From Bacteroides stercorirosoris (lineage in GTDB: Bacteria > Bacteroidota > Bacteroidia > Bacteroidales > Bacteroidaceae): 64,000 nt of DNA. Of the stretch, positions 1 through 9,398 are shown piece by piece; the first letter of the stretch is position 1; the number at the start of each line of letters is the position of its first letter. The position numbers were made by a program, and so were the translations under genes. The stretch is taken from contig NZ_FQZN01000013.1 of NCBI RefSeq assembly GCF_900142015.1, forward strand, positions 62,001-126,000. The letters run 5' to 3'. The notes below the pieces were generated by a model that was given only the letters and a program-made list of their open reading frames with translations, had not been told where the DNA came from and searched no databases.

Positions 1-297
1 GTGAAAGCAAACCTTGCCATGACCGGTGAGATTACACTGCGCGGGAAAGTGCTTCCTGTAGGGGGAATCAAGGAGAAAATTCTGGCGGCTAAACGTGCCG
101 GTATCAAAGACATTATTCTGAGTGAGGAAAACCGTAAGAATATTGATGAGATACAAGAGCTCTACCTCAAAGGGTTGACTTTCCATTATGTGAAGGATGT
201 GAAAGAGGTGTTTGCTATTGCGCTTACCAATGAAAAGGTAGCCGATGCCATCGACTTGTCCGCAAAGAAAGAAAAGACAGAAAAGAAAGCAGAATGA
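1..297 (+). CDS. lon: ATP-dependent protease Lon, C-terminal end (partial)
   Basis: This is the last part of the proteolytic domain of Lon, the ATP-dependent serine protease that degrades misfolded and regulatory proteins in the cytoplasm. The frame is open at base 1, so the ATPase domain and catalytic serine lie upstream of the window. The block [19 protein letters not shown] matches the Lon signature around the catalytic lysine, which is the Lys of GGIKEK (Lys24 of the visible part). A charged lysine- and glutamate-rich tail ends the protein. The stop TGA overlaps the ATG of tgt (ATGA), so the two genes are probably co-transcribed and translationally coupled. The GTG at base 1 is not the true start. 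Confidence 0.95.
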   Translation: MKANLAMTGEITLRGKVLPVGGIKEKILAAKRAGIKDIILSEENRKNIDEIQELYLKGLTFHYVKDVKEVFAIALTNEKVADAIDLSAKKEKTEKKAE

Positions 298-1424
298 CAT
301 TCGACTTACAATATACAGACAGTAAAAGTAATGCGCGTGCAGGACTGATTACCACTGACCACGGGCAAATAGAGACACCTATCTTTATGCCGGTAGGTAC
401 TGTAGGAACAGTGAAAGGTGTACATGTAACCGAACTGAAAGAAGATATCAAGGCGCAGATTATATTAGGTAATACTTATCATTTATATCTGCGTCCGGGA
501 TTGGATGTATTGGAAAAGGCCGGAGGATTACATAAGTTCAATGGCTTCGACCGTCCGATGCTGACGGATAGCGGTGGATTTCAAGTATTTTCACTGTCAG
601 GTATCCGCAAGTTGCGTGAAGAGGGTGCGGAGTTTCGTTCGCACATTGACGGTAGCAAGCATATCTTTACTCCAGAAAAGGTGATGGATATTGAGCGTAC
701 GATTGGCGCAGATATCATGATGGCATTCGACGAGTGCCCTCCGGGTGATTCGGACTATGCTTATGCCAAAAAGTCATTGGGACTGACACATCGTTGGCTG
801 GACCGCTGTATTCAGCGTTTCAACGAAACGGAACCTAAATATGGTTACAATCAGTCTCTTTTCCCTATCGTTCAGGGATGCGTATATCCCGACCTTCGTA
901 AGCAGTCGGCGGAGTTTATCGCATCAAAGGGTGCGGACGGCAATGCCATCGGTGGTTTGGCGGTAGGTGAACCGGTAGATAAAATGTATGAGATGATTGA
1001 GCTGGTGAACGAAATTCTGCCTAAAGACAAACCACGTTATCTGATGGGCGTAGGTACACCGGTCAATATCCTGGAAGGTATAGAGCGTGGTGTGGATATG
1101 TTCGACTGCGTAATGCCGACCCGTAACGGACGTAACGGTATGTTGTTTACCAAAGATGGCATCATCAATATGCGCAATAAGAAATGGGAAACAGACTTCT
1201 CTCCTATTGAGGCGGATGGGGCTTCCAGTGTAGATACCTTATACAGTAAAGCATATCTGCGTCATTTGTTCCATGCACAGGAATTGTTGGCTATGCAGAT
1301 TGCTTCTATTCATAATTTGGCATTTTATCTATGGCTGGTGGGTGAAGCCCGCAAGCATATCATCGCCGGTGACTTCTCTACATGGAAACCGATGATGGTG
1401 AAACGTGTATCTACAAGATTATGA
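294..1424 (+). CDS. tgt: Queuine/preQ1 tRNA-guanine transglycosylase
   Basis: The enzyme exchanges guanine-34 in the anticodon of Tyr, His, Asn and Asp tRNAs for the queuosine precursor preQ1. At 376 residues it has normal bacterial length. [10 protein letters not shown] holds the conserved Asp92, GGLAVGEP follows, and [13 protein letters not shown] holds the nucleophile Asp271. The ATG overlaps the lon stop, which fixes the start. In most bacterial enzymes the region after the nucleophile carries a CxCxxC zinc site. Here the equivalent stretch reads [20 protein letters not shown], without cysteines, followed by the usual [10 protein letters not shown] helix. The loss may be clade-wide in Bacteroides, which cannot be checked from one sequence. 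The stop overlaps the ATG of the next gene. Confidence 0.96.
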   Translation: MTFDLQYTDSKSNARAGLITTDHGQIETPIFMPVGTVGTVKGVHVTELKEDIKAQIILGNTYHLYLRPGLDVLEKAGGLHKFNGFDRPMLTDSGGFQVFSLSGIRKLREEGAEFRSHIDGSKHIFTPEKVMDIERTIGADIMMAFDECPPGDSDYAYAKKSLGLTHRWLDRCIQRFNETEPKYGYNQSLFPIVQGCVYPDLRKQSAEFIASKGADGNAIGGLAVGEPVDKMYEMIELVNEILPKDKPRYLMGVGTPVNILEGIERGVDMFDCVMPTRNGRNGMLFTKDGIINMRNKKWETDFSPIEADGASSVDTLYSKAYLRHLFHAQELLAMQIASIHNLAFYLWLVGEARKHIIAGDFSTWKPMMVKRVSTRL

Positions 1425-2557
1425 AAAAGCTGAACTGGAAAATTAAAGGTGTAAAGTTGCCGGATGACTGGAAGTGGTTGAAGCGGTTGGACTTTTATAT
1501 TATAAAGAAGTTCCTGGGGACTTATGTGTTTGCCATTGCATTGATTATCTCTATTGCAGTGGTGTTCGACTTCAATGAGAAGATGGACAGATTTATGTCA
1601 CACGAAGCACCCTGGAATGCTATTATTTTCGACTATTATCTGAACTTCATCCCCTACTTTGCCAATTTGTTCAGTCCGCTGTTCGTATTTATTGCCGTTA
1701 TCTTCTTTACCTCTAAACTGGCTGAGAACTCTGAAATTATTGCCATGTTCTCTACCGGAATGAGTTTCAAGCGAATGCTTCGCCCTTATATGGTATCGGC
1801 AGCGATTATTGCTATAGTCACTTTTTTCCTGGGTTCTTATGTCATACCCCAAGGTAGTGTGACGCGTATTAACTTTGAGGATAAATACTATAAACCGCGT
1901 AAAAACAATACAGCCCGGAATATTCAATTGGAAGTGGACTCTGGTGTAATTGCTTATATTGAACGCTTTGAGGACTTCACCAAGACAGGGTACCGTTTCT
2001 CGTTGGACAAATTTAAAGATAAACAGTTGGTTTCCCATCTCACTGCTCGCTCTATCACTTATGACACGGCTTCCGTTCATAAATGGATTATCAAAGACTA
2101 TATGATACGTGAAATGGATGGTATGAAGGAGAGTATCACTAAAGGTGACCGGATTGACAGTACACTCTTCATGGAACCTGCTGACTTTCTGATAACTAAG
2201 AACCAGCAGGAAATGATGACTAATCCACAGTTAAGCGAATACATCACTCGACAGAGGCAGCGAGGTTTTGCCAATATTAAGGAGTTTGAGATTGAGTATC
2301 ACAAACGTATTGCTATGTCGTTTGCATCGTTTATATTAACGTTGATAGGTGTTTCTCTTTCTTCGAAAAAAACAAAGGGTGGAATGGGATTGCATTTAGG
2401 TATAGGTTTGGGATTAAGTTTTTCATATATATTATTCCAGACAATTGCTTCCACTTTTGCGGTGAACGGTAATGTGCCTCCGGTGATTGCTGTGTGGATA
2501 CCTAATATACTTTATGCGTTCATCGCATTCTATCTGTATCAGAAAGCGCCGAAATAA
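1421..2557 (+). CDS. LptF/LptG (YjgP/YjgQ) family permease
   Basis: This is an inner-membrane permease of the LPS export ABC system, which moves lipopolysaccharide from the inner membrane to the periplasmic bridge. An N-terminal membrane segment (near LGTYVFAIALIISIAVVF) and others around the phrase NLFSPLFVFIAVIFF are typical of YjgP/YjgQ. A periplasmic middle domain follows, then a C-terminal group of membrane helices. The chosen start (MKKLNWK) overlaps the tgt stop as ATGA. A longer frame begins at 1382 inside tgt and is less likely. Whether this is LptF or LptG cannot be told; in Bacteroides a gene of this kind commonly follows tgt. A strong terminator lies directly downstream, so it closes the lon-tgt-permease operon. 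Confidence 0.9.
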   Translation: MKKLNWKIKGVKLPDDWKWLKRLDFYIIKKFLGTYVFAIALIISIAVVFDFNEKMDRFMSHEAPWNAIIFDYYLNFIPYFANLFSPLFVFIAVIFFTSKLAENSEIIAMFSTGMSFKRMLRPYMVSAAIIAIVTFFLGSYVIPQGSVTRINFEDKYYKPRKNNTARNIQLEVDSGVIAYIERFEDFTKTGYRFSLDKFKDKQLVSHLTARSITYDTASVHKWIIKDYMIREMDGMKESITKGDRIDSTLFMEPADFLITKNQQEMMTNPQLSEYITRQRQRGFANIKEFEIEYHKRIAMSFASFILTLIGVSLSSKKTKGGMGLHLGIGLGLSFSYILFQTIASTFAVNGNVPPVIAVWIPNILYAFIAFYLYQKAPK

Positions 2558-2584
2558 GATAATCTGAAAAGATAATAAAATAAG

Positions 2585-2633
2585 AAGCCCCTCCCGCTCC
2601 TGTGTTACCACAAGTGCGGGAGGGGCTTTTTTG
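2585..2633 (+). terminator. Rho-independent terminator of the lon-tgt-permease operon
   Basis: A 13-bp perfect stem, AAGCCCCTCCCGC (2585-2597) with its complement at 2616-2628, encloses an 18-nt loop and runs into a T-rich tail. It lies 27 bp after the permease stop. Confidence 0.92.
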
Positions 2634-2768
2634 TTGTATTCATTTCCTCTTTTGTTTTTGTTTCCTCTTAACTTTGATGACAATGAGCCACCATTATATT
2701 CTTTGGAAACAACCCAACTTTCGTCTTACAGGTTCTTTAAGTTTTCCATAGCATGTGCAGTGAAAAGC

Positions 2769-3272
2769 TTAATTCAAGTAAGCTGAAAGCTCTGCGGCAG
2801 AGATGTTTTTGGCTATAATCACACCATTATCATCCAGTAAATAGTTAGTAAATCCCCGGCCTAAGCGATACTTTTTAAAGATGCCGGACGACTCGCCTTT
2901 AGTTTCCACGAAACAAGTGGGCGTAACTATTTGGTCCTTACGAATGGTTTCCTCGAAGATAGACTGATATTCATCGAATGAAACGGAAACCATTTCCACA
3001 TTATTATTTAGAGAAGTTGAGCGAAGCGCATTGCTTAAACTTGCGTTTTGCATCCGGGACTGCGCGTCGTAACTTGCCCAGAAACTGAGTAGCACATACT
3101 TCCCCTTCATTCGGGAAAGATTTTGAGTGGATTGCTCAGTCGACATAGTTTCGATTTTAAAATCAGGGGCTATGTCACCCACATTCAAACCACCGGTTGG
3201 TTTGTCTTTTTCTACGAAAGAAGTCAAGGAACTAATTAGTAATACAACAAAAATCCATTTTACATACTTCAT
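2769..3272 (-). CDS. Thioredoxin-fold (TlpA/AhpC-like) secreted protein lacking the redox CxxC
   Basis: The protein has 167 residues with an N-terminal signal sequence (about residues 1-19). VGDIAPDFKIET and KGKYVLLSFWASYDAQSR follow the TlpA/AhpC-TSA pattern, where FWAxxCxxC would normally stand. Here the site reads FWASYDAQ (residues 64-71), so both catalytic cysteines are missing, and the only Cys in the protein is in TPTCFVE. The C-terminal half, including NYLLDDNGVIIAKN, is a normal end of the fold. A thiol oxidoreductase role is therefore unlikely; a binding or structural role outside the cytoplasm is inferred. It is transcribed alone, divergent from serB. Confidence 0.8.
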   Translation of the reverse strand: MKYVKWIFVVLLISSLTSFVEKDKPTGGLNVGDIAPDFKIETMSTEQSTQNLSRMKGKYVLLSFWASYDAQSRMQNASLSNALRSTSLNNNVEMVSVSFDEYQSIFEETIRKDQIVTPTCFVETKGESSGIFKKYRLGRGFTNYLLDDNGVIIAKNISAAELSAYLN

Positions 3273-3400
3273 GTAACGCGGTTTTGGTTAATACTGGTTG
3301 ATTTACAGGTGCTTGCTTTGATACTGATTTAGCGTCTTGTAAAACAAATGTAAACTCAACATTTACTAAGATTGTAGAACCACTTGTCCTAAATCGACGT

Positions 3401-3408
3401 CAAAGGTA
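3401..3408 (-). promoter_or_regulatory. Candidate -7 element for the thioredoxin-fold gene
   Basis: On the minus strand the sequence TACCTTTG fits the Bacteroides -7 consensus TAnnTTTG. A TTTG (caaa at 3432-3435) lies 23 bp upstream, a little farther than the usual 19-21. It would give a leader of about 120 nt. Confidence 0.4.
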
Positions 3409-3590
3409 CAACATTATTATTGATTATCAAGCAAATGGTTAACTTTTTTATGTTATATAACATGTTTTGTGCCTCTGGTTACCTTCTGGGCGCTGTTACT
3501 TAAAGAACATTTCATTGCTATTTTCGTTCAATAAATGATGCAGAACATATATTTTCATGCTATTTTAACAAGAGTCGTGGGAATTTTGTC

Positions 3591-3598
3591 TACTTTTG
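3591..3598 (+). promoter_or_regulatory. Candidate -7 element for serB
   Basis: TACTTTTG followed by C fits the Bacteroides -7 consensus TAnnTTTG, 34 bp before the serB ATG. No good TTTG stands at the -33 position, so the promoter is only partly supported. Confidence 0.45.
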
Positions 3599-3632
3599 CA
3601 GCTATTATTTTTTTATTTTAAATAAACAATTT

Positions 3633-4862
3633 ATGCAACCATTGAGCACTGAGCTTATTCTTATCCGTGTCACGGGTGAAGATCGCCCGGGATTGACAGC
3701 GTCAGTCACGGAAATTTTAGCAAAATACGACGCTACTATTCTTGACATCGGTCAGGCCGATATTCATAATACGTTATCACTGGGTATCTTATGCAAGACG
3801 GAGGAACAGCATTCCGGCTTTATCATGAAGGAGTTGCTTTTCAAGGCATCTTCTTTGGGAGTTACCATCCGTTTCTATCCTATTTCGGTGAAAGAGTATG
3901 AGGATTGGGTAAACATGCAGGGCAAAAATCGCTATATCCTTACTTTATTGGGACGTAAATTGTCTGCCCGCCAAATATCCGCCGTTACCCGCATCTTGTC
4001 TGATCAAGGAATGAATATTGATGCCATTAAGCGTCTGACCGGACGTATTCCGTTGGATGAATGTGATTCGCGTACCCGTGCTTGCATCGAATTTTCGGTC
4101 CGGGGTACTCCAAAAGATCGCATTGCCATGCAGGAGCAACTGATGAAACTGGCAAGTGAACTGGAAATGGATTTCTCTTTCCAGCTTGATAATATGTATC
4201 GCCGTATGCGTCGCCTGATATGCTTTGATATGGACTCTACGCTGATTGAAACGGAAGTGATTGACGAGTTGGCATTGCGTGCCGGTGTGGGAGACGAGGT
4301 GAAAGCTATCACCGAGCGTGCCATGCGCGGTGAAATTGACTTCACGGAAAGTTTTCGCGAACGTGTGGCTTTGCTGAAGGGACTGGATGAATCCGTCATG
4401 CAGGAAATTGCTGAAAGTTTGCCAATCACGGAAGGTGTAGATCGATTGATGTATGTATTGAAGAAGTATGGTTATAAGATTGCCATCCTTTCCGGTGGTT
4501 TCACTTATTTCGGGCAATACTTACAAAAAAAATATGGCATTGACTATGTATATGCCAATGAACTGGAAATTGTGGATGGTAAACTGACCGGCCGTTATCT
4601 GGGTGATGTGGTGGATGGCAAACGGAAAGCCGAATTGTTGCGTCTTATCGCACAAGTGGAAAAAGTGGACATTGCTCAGACTATTGCAGTAGGTGATGGA
4701 GCTAATGACCTTCCGATGCTGGGTATTGCCGGATTGGGTATCGCTTTTCATGCTAAACCCAAAGTAGTGGCTAATGCCAAACAATCCATCAATACCATCG
4801 GTCTGGATGGTGTACTCTATTTTTTGGGCTTTAAAGATTCCTATATCGATTTGCCGAGATAG
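3633..4862 (+). CDS. serB: Phosphoserine phosphatase with N-terminal ACT domains
   Basis: The enzyme hydrolyses O-phospho-L-serine to serine, the last step of serine synthesis, in the cytoplasm. The C-terminal half is a HAD phosphatase: FDMDSTLIETEVIDELA carries the nucleophile Asp199 and acid/base Asp201, ILSGGFTYF is motif II, and AVGDGANDLPML is the metal-binding motif. About 190 residues precede it and look like two ACT-type regulatory domains (ILIRVTGEDRPGLTASV and YILTLLGRKLSARQISAV), as in long SerB proteins. At 409 residues it fits that subgroup. It is preceded by a weak promoter and followed by a 14-bp perfect inverted repeat. Confidence 0.95.
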   Translation: MQPLSTELILIRVTGEDRPGLTASVTEILAKYDATILDIGQADIHNTLSLGILCKTEEQHSGFIMKELLFKASSLGVTIRFYPISVKEYEDWVNMQGKNRYILTLLGRKLSARQISAVTRILSDQGMNIDAIKRLTGRIPLDECDSRTRACIEFSVRGTPKDRIAMQEQLMKLASELEMDFSFQLDNMYRRMRRLICFDMDSTLIETEVIDELALRAGVGDEVKAITERAMRGEIDFTESFRERVALLKGLDESVMQEIAESLPITEGVDRLMYVLKKYGYKIAILSGGFTYFGQYLQKKYGIDYVYANELEIVDGKLTGRYLGDVVDGKRKAELLRLIAQVEKVDIAQTIAVGDGANDLPMLGIAGLGIAFHAKPKVVANAKQSINTIGLDGVLYFLGFKDSYIDLPR

Positions 4863-4871
4863 CCTGAACTA

Positions 4872-4917
4872 TTCCGCAAATATATTTGTTCATATAATGA
4901 CATATATATTTGCGGAA
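4872..4917. repeat. Perfect 14-bp inverted repeat between serB and the susC-like gene
   Basis: TTCCGCAAATATAT (4872-4885) is the exact reverse complement of ATATATTTGCGGAA (4904-4917), with an 18-nt spacer. No T-run follows on the plus strand, so it is not a typical terminator. It ends 19 bp before the susC-like ATG and could be an operator, an mRNA processing stem or a weak terminator for serB. Confidence 0.7.
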
Positions 4918-4936
4918 CCTCTTAAATAATAATACT

Positions 4937-7669
4937 ATGAAGAGAATCAGGAATCTATTCTATCTCTCTTTGTTTTTGATTGTACCCGGTCTTCCGGCCG
5001 TTGCACAAAAGAAACTTCATGCTACCCTACCCGACTCCATAACGACTGTTGGATATGCAACAGGTCTTCGTAAGAACCTTTCCGGACTGGTGGAAAGAAT
5101 TACCGAAAATCAGATGAATAAAGATCAGATTACCAATCCGCTGGATGCTATTCGCGGACGGGTACCGGGATTGACTATTCTGAAAGGCTCAAATGGTCCT
5201 GCCGCACTTGACGCTGTCCGCCTGCGCGGCACTACTTCATTGACTACCGGAAACGACCCGCTGATTATTGTGGATGGTGTTTTCGGTGATTTAAGTATGC
5301 TCACATCTATTTATCCGGCGGATATTGAAAGTTTTGTGATTCTGAAAGATGCCTCGGAAACGGCGCAATATGGTTCACGAGGAGCATCGGGAGTAATAGA
5401 GATCACTACAAAGAAAGGTGTCAGCGGGCGTACAAGCGTCAACTATAATGGCAGTTTCGGTATTGCTTCAAGTTATAAGACCGTGAGGATGCTTAGTGGG
5501 GATGAATTCCGCAACGTGGCTCGGGAGCGTGGTATTCCTATTACAGATTTAGGCAACAATACCGATTTTCAGAAAGAGATAGAGCAGACCGGACTGCAAC
5601 ATAATCACCATATCGCTTTTTCCGGTGGTACGAATACCTCCAATTATCGCGTCTCACTTGCCTTGATGAACCGTGAAGGGGTGATCGTTAATGAAAAATT
5701 GCAGAACTTTACGTCGAATATGAACATGACCCAGTATGCTTTCGATAATTTTCTGAAATGCGATCTCGGCATGTTTGGCTCCATACAAAAAGAACGTAAT
5801 CTGGTGAATCTGCACAAGGTGTTCTATTCCGCAGCTTCGTTCAATCCTACTTTTCCCAATCATAAGAATCCGGAAACCGGAAGTTGGGACGGAAGCGCTT
5901 TTGCCAGCCAGTTGTCTCACCCACTGGCCTGGATGGATGTGAATGACAAGGATGCCACATCGCATATCAGCACCCATGCCCGGTTGACGTTTAATCTGTC
6001 GGAAGCATGGAAACTGACTCTTTTCGGTTCCTATACCTATAATGTGCTGGAAGAGTCACAGTATCTACCCATTGCCGTATGGGCAAACGGGCAGGCATAC
6101 AGAGGTACTAAAAAAATGGAATCATTGCTTGGCAATATGATGCTATCTTATAAAAAGGAGTGGAAAAAACATTTCTTTGATATTTTAGGATTGGCAGAAT
6201 TGCAGAAAGATCAATATACGGGTTATCATGTTACTGCTACAAAGTTCAGCAACGATGATACTGGCTACAATAATCTGCAAGGGGGCGCTCTTCGTCCGTG
6301 GGAGGGCACCGGTTCTTATTACGAAGATCCGCGTCTTGTCTCTTTTATGGGACGCGTGAATTATACATATAATGACCGTTACATTCTGACAGTGAACGCT
6401 CGCGGAGACGCTTCTTCTAAGTTTGGCAGTAATCATAAATGGGGATTTTTTCCGGCGGTGTCAGTTGCATGGGTAGTCAGTAACGAAAAGTTCATGCAGA
6501 AACTGCCTTTTATTGATAACTTGAAGATTCGTGCAGGATATGGCTTGGCGGGCAATCAGAATGGTATTGACTCGTACACGACATTAAGTCTGATGTACCC
6601 TAATGGTGTAGCTCCGGTCGGTTCTTCGCCTGTGGTTACGATGGATAAACTGCGGAATACTAATCCTGATTTGAAATGGGAGGTGAAACAAACTTTCAAT
6701 GCCGGTATAGAGCTGGCTTTGCTTGGAAACCGGTTGTTGCTGACTGCAAACTACTATAACTCTAAAACGAAAGACATGCTCTATCTTTACAATGTGAGCG
6801 TACCACCTTTCACTTACAACACTTTGCTGGCAAACATCGGCTCTATGCGTAACTACGGAACAGAGTTATCCATTGGTATCACTCCTCTTAAAACACAAGA
6901 TATGGAGTTGAATATCAATGCCAACCTTACCTTTCAGCAAAATAAACTGCTCTCTCTTAACGGAACCTATCAGGGTGAGCAGATTTCAGCAGCTGAGTAT
7001 AAAAGCCTTGCCGGATTGGATGGTGCCGGGTTTCATGGCGGATACAACCATATTGTTTATCAGATTGTTGGCCAACCATTAGGAGTGTTCTATTTACCTC
7101 ATTGCACAGGACTGATTTCTGATGGAAACGGTGGCTATACTTATCAGGTTGCCGACCTCAATGGCGGTGGTGTTAGTCTGGAAGACGGTGAAGACCGCTA
7201 TGTGGCGGGACAGGCAGTTCCGAAGACGATTCTTGGGTCCAATATAAGTTTCCGTTATAAGGATTTTGATGTGTCGTTGCAGATAAACGGCGCATTCGGA
7301 CATAAAGTCTACAATGGCACTTCATTGACTTATATGAATATGAATAGTTTCCCCGATTACAATGTTATGAAGAAGGCACCTGCCCGGAACATAAAAGACC
7401 AAACCGCTACGGACTATTGGCTGGAAGACGGTGATTATATCAACTTCGATTATGTCACGGTAGGTTGGAATGTTCCGTTAAAAAATCCCCGTTATTTACA
7501 GTCGCTCCGCTTATCACTGACAGTCAATAATCTGGCTACCATTTCCGGCTATTCGGGACTGACTCCCATGATAAACAGTTCCTCTGTGGACTCTACTTTA
7601 GGCATAGATGACAAACGTACTTATCCTCTATACCGTACATATACTATCGGACTAAGTGTAAACTTCTAA
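4937..7669 (+). CDS. SusC/RagA-type TonB-dependent outer-membrane transporter
   Basis: This is an outer-membrane beta-barrel of the SusC family, which with its SusD partner imports glycans or other large nutrients using TonB energy. A signal peptide (MKRIRNLFYLSLFLIVPG onward) is followed by the plug domain, with NPLDAIRGRVPGLTI, GNDPLIIVDGV and the SusC hallmark YGSRGASGVIEITTKKG. The long barrel ends in YTIGLSVNF with terminal Phe. The usual N-terminal carboxypeptidase-D-like domain is absent, so at 910 residues it is shorter than typical SusC. ATG 4937 is chosen because it starts directly with the signal peptide; a TTG at 4910 would add nine unlikely residues. The susD gene follows after 11 bp. 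No glycosidase, sulfatase or sensor is adjacent, so the substrate is unknown. Confidence 0.93.
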   Translation: MKRIRNLFYLSLFLIVPGLPAVAQKKLHATLPDSITTVGYATGLRKNLSGLVERITENQMNKDQITNPLDAIRGRVPGLTILKGSNGPAALDAVRLRGTTSLTTGNDPLIIVDGVFGDLSMLTSIYPADIESFVILKDASETAQYGSRGASGVIEITTKKGVSGRTSVNYNGSFGIASSYKTVRMLSGDEFRNVARERGIPITDLGNNTDFQKEIEQTGLQHNHHIAFSGGTNTSNYRVSLALMNREGVIVNEKLQNFTSNMNMTQYAFDNFLKCDLGMFGSIQKERNLVNLHKVFYSAASFNPTFPNHKNPETGSWDGSAFASQLSHPLAWMDVNDKDATSHISTHARLTFNLSEAWKLTLFGSYTYNVLEESQYLPIAVWANGQAYRGTKKMESLLGNMMLSYKKEWKKHFFDILGLAELQKDQYTGYHVTATKFSNDDTGYNNLQGGALRPWEGTGSYYEDPRLVSFMGRVNYTYNDRYILTVNARGDASSKFGSNHKWGFFPAVSVAWVVSNEKFMQKLPFIDNLKIRAGYGLAGNQNGIDSYTTLSLMYPNGVAPVGSSPVVTMDKLRNTNPDLKWEVKQTFNAGIELALLGNRLLLTANYYNSKTKDMLYLYNVSVPPFTYNTLLANIGSMRNYGTELSIGITPLKTQDMELNINANLTFQQNKLLSLNGTYQGEQISAAEYKSLAGLDGAGFHGGYNHIVYQIVGQPLGVFYLPHCTGLISDGNGGYTYQVADLNGGGVSLEDGEDRYVAGQAVPKTILGSNISFRYKDFDVSLQINGAFGHKVYNGTSLTYMNMNSFPDYNVMKKAPARNIKDQTATDYWLEDGDYINFDYVTVGWNVPLKNPRYLQSLRLSLTVNNLATISGYSGLTPMINSSSVDSTLGIDDKRTYPLYRTYTIGLSVNF

Positions 7670-7680
7670 ATCCTAAAACT

Positions 7681-9318
7681 ATGAAACGTTATACTCTATT
7701 TTATCTGTTCTACATTTTATCCATTCTTTGCTGTCTTGCTACTTCATGCGATGGGTTTCTGAAAGAAAAACCCCGCGATGCACAACCCGAAGAAGAAGGG
7801 TATCGCAACATCTCTGAACTTTATCTCAACGCGGTCGCTTCCCTTTACAACTATATCGGTGGAAACTCCGACAGTCAAGGTCTGCAGGGAACAGGCCGTG
7901 GGGTATATGACCTGAACACTTTTACCACTGATGAAGCCATAATGCCTACCCGTGGCGGTGACTGGTATGATGGCGGTTTTTGGCAAGGTTTGTTCCTGCA
8001 TAAATGGGGTGTTAACAATGATGCGATACAAGCCACCTGGGAATACCTCTATAAAGTAATCATGCTTAGCAATAACTCCCTGGAGCATATTGAAACTTAC
8101 GCTCTTACTCATTCTGATGCGGAACTTCCCGCATATCGTGCCGAGGTGCGTGCTTTCCGTGCGATGTATTATTATTACCTGATGGATTTGTTTGGGCGTG
8201 TTCCTATGGTTGTGGCTTCCAAGGTCGCCTCAAAAGATATTGTACTGAGCGAGCGCAAAGAAGTCTTTAATTTTGTATTCAGGGAGTTACAGGAGGCTGC
8301 CTCCCTCCTGCCCGCTGAGTTCAGTAACCGCTCGGGTAATTACTACGGACGTCTGACCCGTCCTGTCGCCTACTTCCTGCTTGCAAAACTGGCGTTGAAT
8401 GTTGAAATTTATACAGATAATGACTGGACAGATGATGTTCGTCCGGATGGCAAAACTATCTTCTTCGAGGTAGACGGCAGCACTCTCAATGCCTGGCAGA
8501 CGGCGGAAGCCTACTGCGATAAGATTACAGCTTTTGGTTATCGCCTTGAAACCGATTATACGGTAAATTTTGCCGTATACAATGAAAGTTCTGTCGAGAA
8601 TATTTTCACTATTCCGATGAATAAGACATTATATACCAATCAGATGCAATATCTTTTCCGCTCGCGTCACTATAATCATGCCAAGGCGCTGGGACTATCC
8701 GGCGAGAATGGTTCGAGTGCTACTATCGAAGTCTTGCAGACCTTTGGATATGAAACGGATGGACAAGATCCTCGTTTCGATTACTGCTATTATGCCGGCA
8801 TCGTTTACGATTTGAAAGGTAACGTTGTGAAACTGGATGATGGTACGGTTTTGGTTTACGAACCTTGGGAGGTTAAGTTGGACTTGTCCGATGAACCGTA
8901 TGAGAAGACTGCCGGTGCCCGTATGAAGAAATATGAGATTGATGATAAGGCAATGAAGGATGGCAAACTGATGGAAAATGATATTGTCCTGTTTCGTTAT
9001 GCCGATGTTCTGCTGATGAAGAGCGAAGCGAAAGTTCGTGACGGACGCAACGGAGATGAAGAGTTGAACCGGGTGCGTAATCGTGTCGGTGCACCGGAAC
9101 GTACTGCGACTTTGGAGAGTCTTCTTGCCGAGCGTCAGATGGAATTAGCCTGGGAAGGCTGGCGGCGTCAGGATTTAATCCGTTTCGGGCAATTTACTCG
9201 TTCTTACAGTAGCCGTCCGCAACTGCCGGATGAAGAAAACGGATATACTACTGTCTTTCCTATCCCAGAGAAAATCAGGCAAATGAATCCGGGATGGAAA
9301 CAGCATCCGGGGTATTAA
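7681..9318 (+). CDS. SusD/RagB-family outer-membrane nutrient-binding lipoprotein
   Basis: This is the surface lipoprotein partner of the upstream SusC-like transporter and acts as the lid that captures substrate. A signal peptide ends in the lipobox LATSC, giving Cys23 as the lipidated residue, followed by DGFLKEKPRD. The helical repeats typical of SusD are visible (EVRAFRAMYYYYLMDLFGRVP). The C-terminal signature RQMELAWEGWRRQDLIRFGQ and the end PIPEKIRQMNPGWKQHPGY match RagB/SusD proteins. The length of 545 residues is normal. An imperfectly terminator-like hairpin (AAAGGAATGA 9317-9326 with 9341-9350) overlaps its stop codon. Confidence 0.93.
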   Translation: MKRYTLFYLFYILSILCCLATSCDGFLKEKPRDAQPEEEGYRNISELYLNAVASLYNYIGGNSDSQGLQGTGRGVYDLNTFTTDEAIMPTRGGDWYDGGFWQGLFLHKWGVNNDAIQATWEYLYKVIMLSNNSLEHIETYALTHSDAELPAYRAEVRAFRAMYYYYLMDLFGRVPMVVASKVASKDIVLSERKEVFNFVFRELQEAASLLPAEFSNRSGNYYGRLTRPVAYFLLAKLALNVEIYTDNDWTDDVRPDGKTIFFEVDGSTLNAWQTAEAYCDKITAFGYRLETDYTVNFAVYNESSVENIFTIPMNKTLYTNQMQYLFRSRHYNHAKALGLSGENGSSATIEVLQTFGYETDGQDPRFDYCYYAGIVYDLKGNVVKLDDGTVLVYEPWEVKLDLSDEPYEKTAGARMKKYEIDDKAMKDGKLMENDIVLFRYADVLLMKSEAKVRDGRNGDEELNRVRNRVGAPERTATLESLLAERQMELAWEGWRRQDLIRFGQFTRSYSSRPQLPDEENGYTTVFPIPEKIRQMNPGWKQHPGY

Positions 9319-9347
9319 AGGAATGAATTGCAAAGTCGCTTCATTCC

Positions 9348-9378
9348 TTTGCGATAATCACTTTATTTCCTATCTTTG
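9348..9378 (+). promoter_or_regulatory. Bacteroides-type promoter of the DEAD-box helicase
   Basis: TTTG at 9348-9351, a 19-bp spacer, and TATCTTTG at 9371-9378 match the Bacteroides -33/-7 consensus exactly. The start codon lies 20 bp downstream. The -33 box overlaps the right arm of the hairpin after susD. Confidence 0.85.
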
Positions 9379-9398
9379 CGGCTAAATAAAAAAGAAAC

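Larger units (their letters stand above)
3273..3632. other. Divergent intergenic region without a gene
   Basis: This A+T-rich gap between the divergent thioredoxin-fold gene and serB shows no convincing coding frame. It holds candidate promoter elements for both directions, listed separately. Confidence 0.7.

Noticed and set aside
4910..4936. Upstream TTG start for the susC-like gene
   Set aside because: The TTG lies in the right arm of an inverted repeat, and the following ATG begins a perfect signal peptide.
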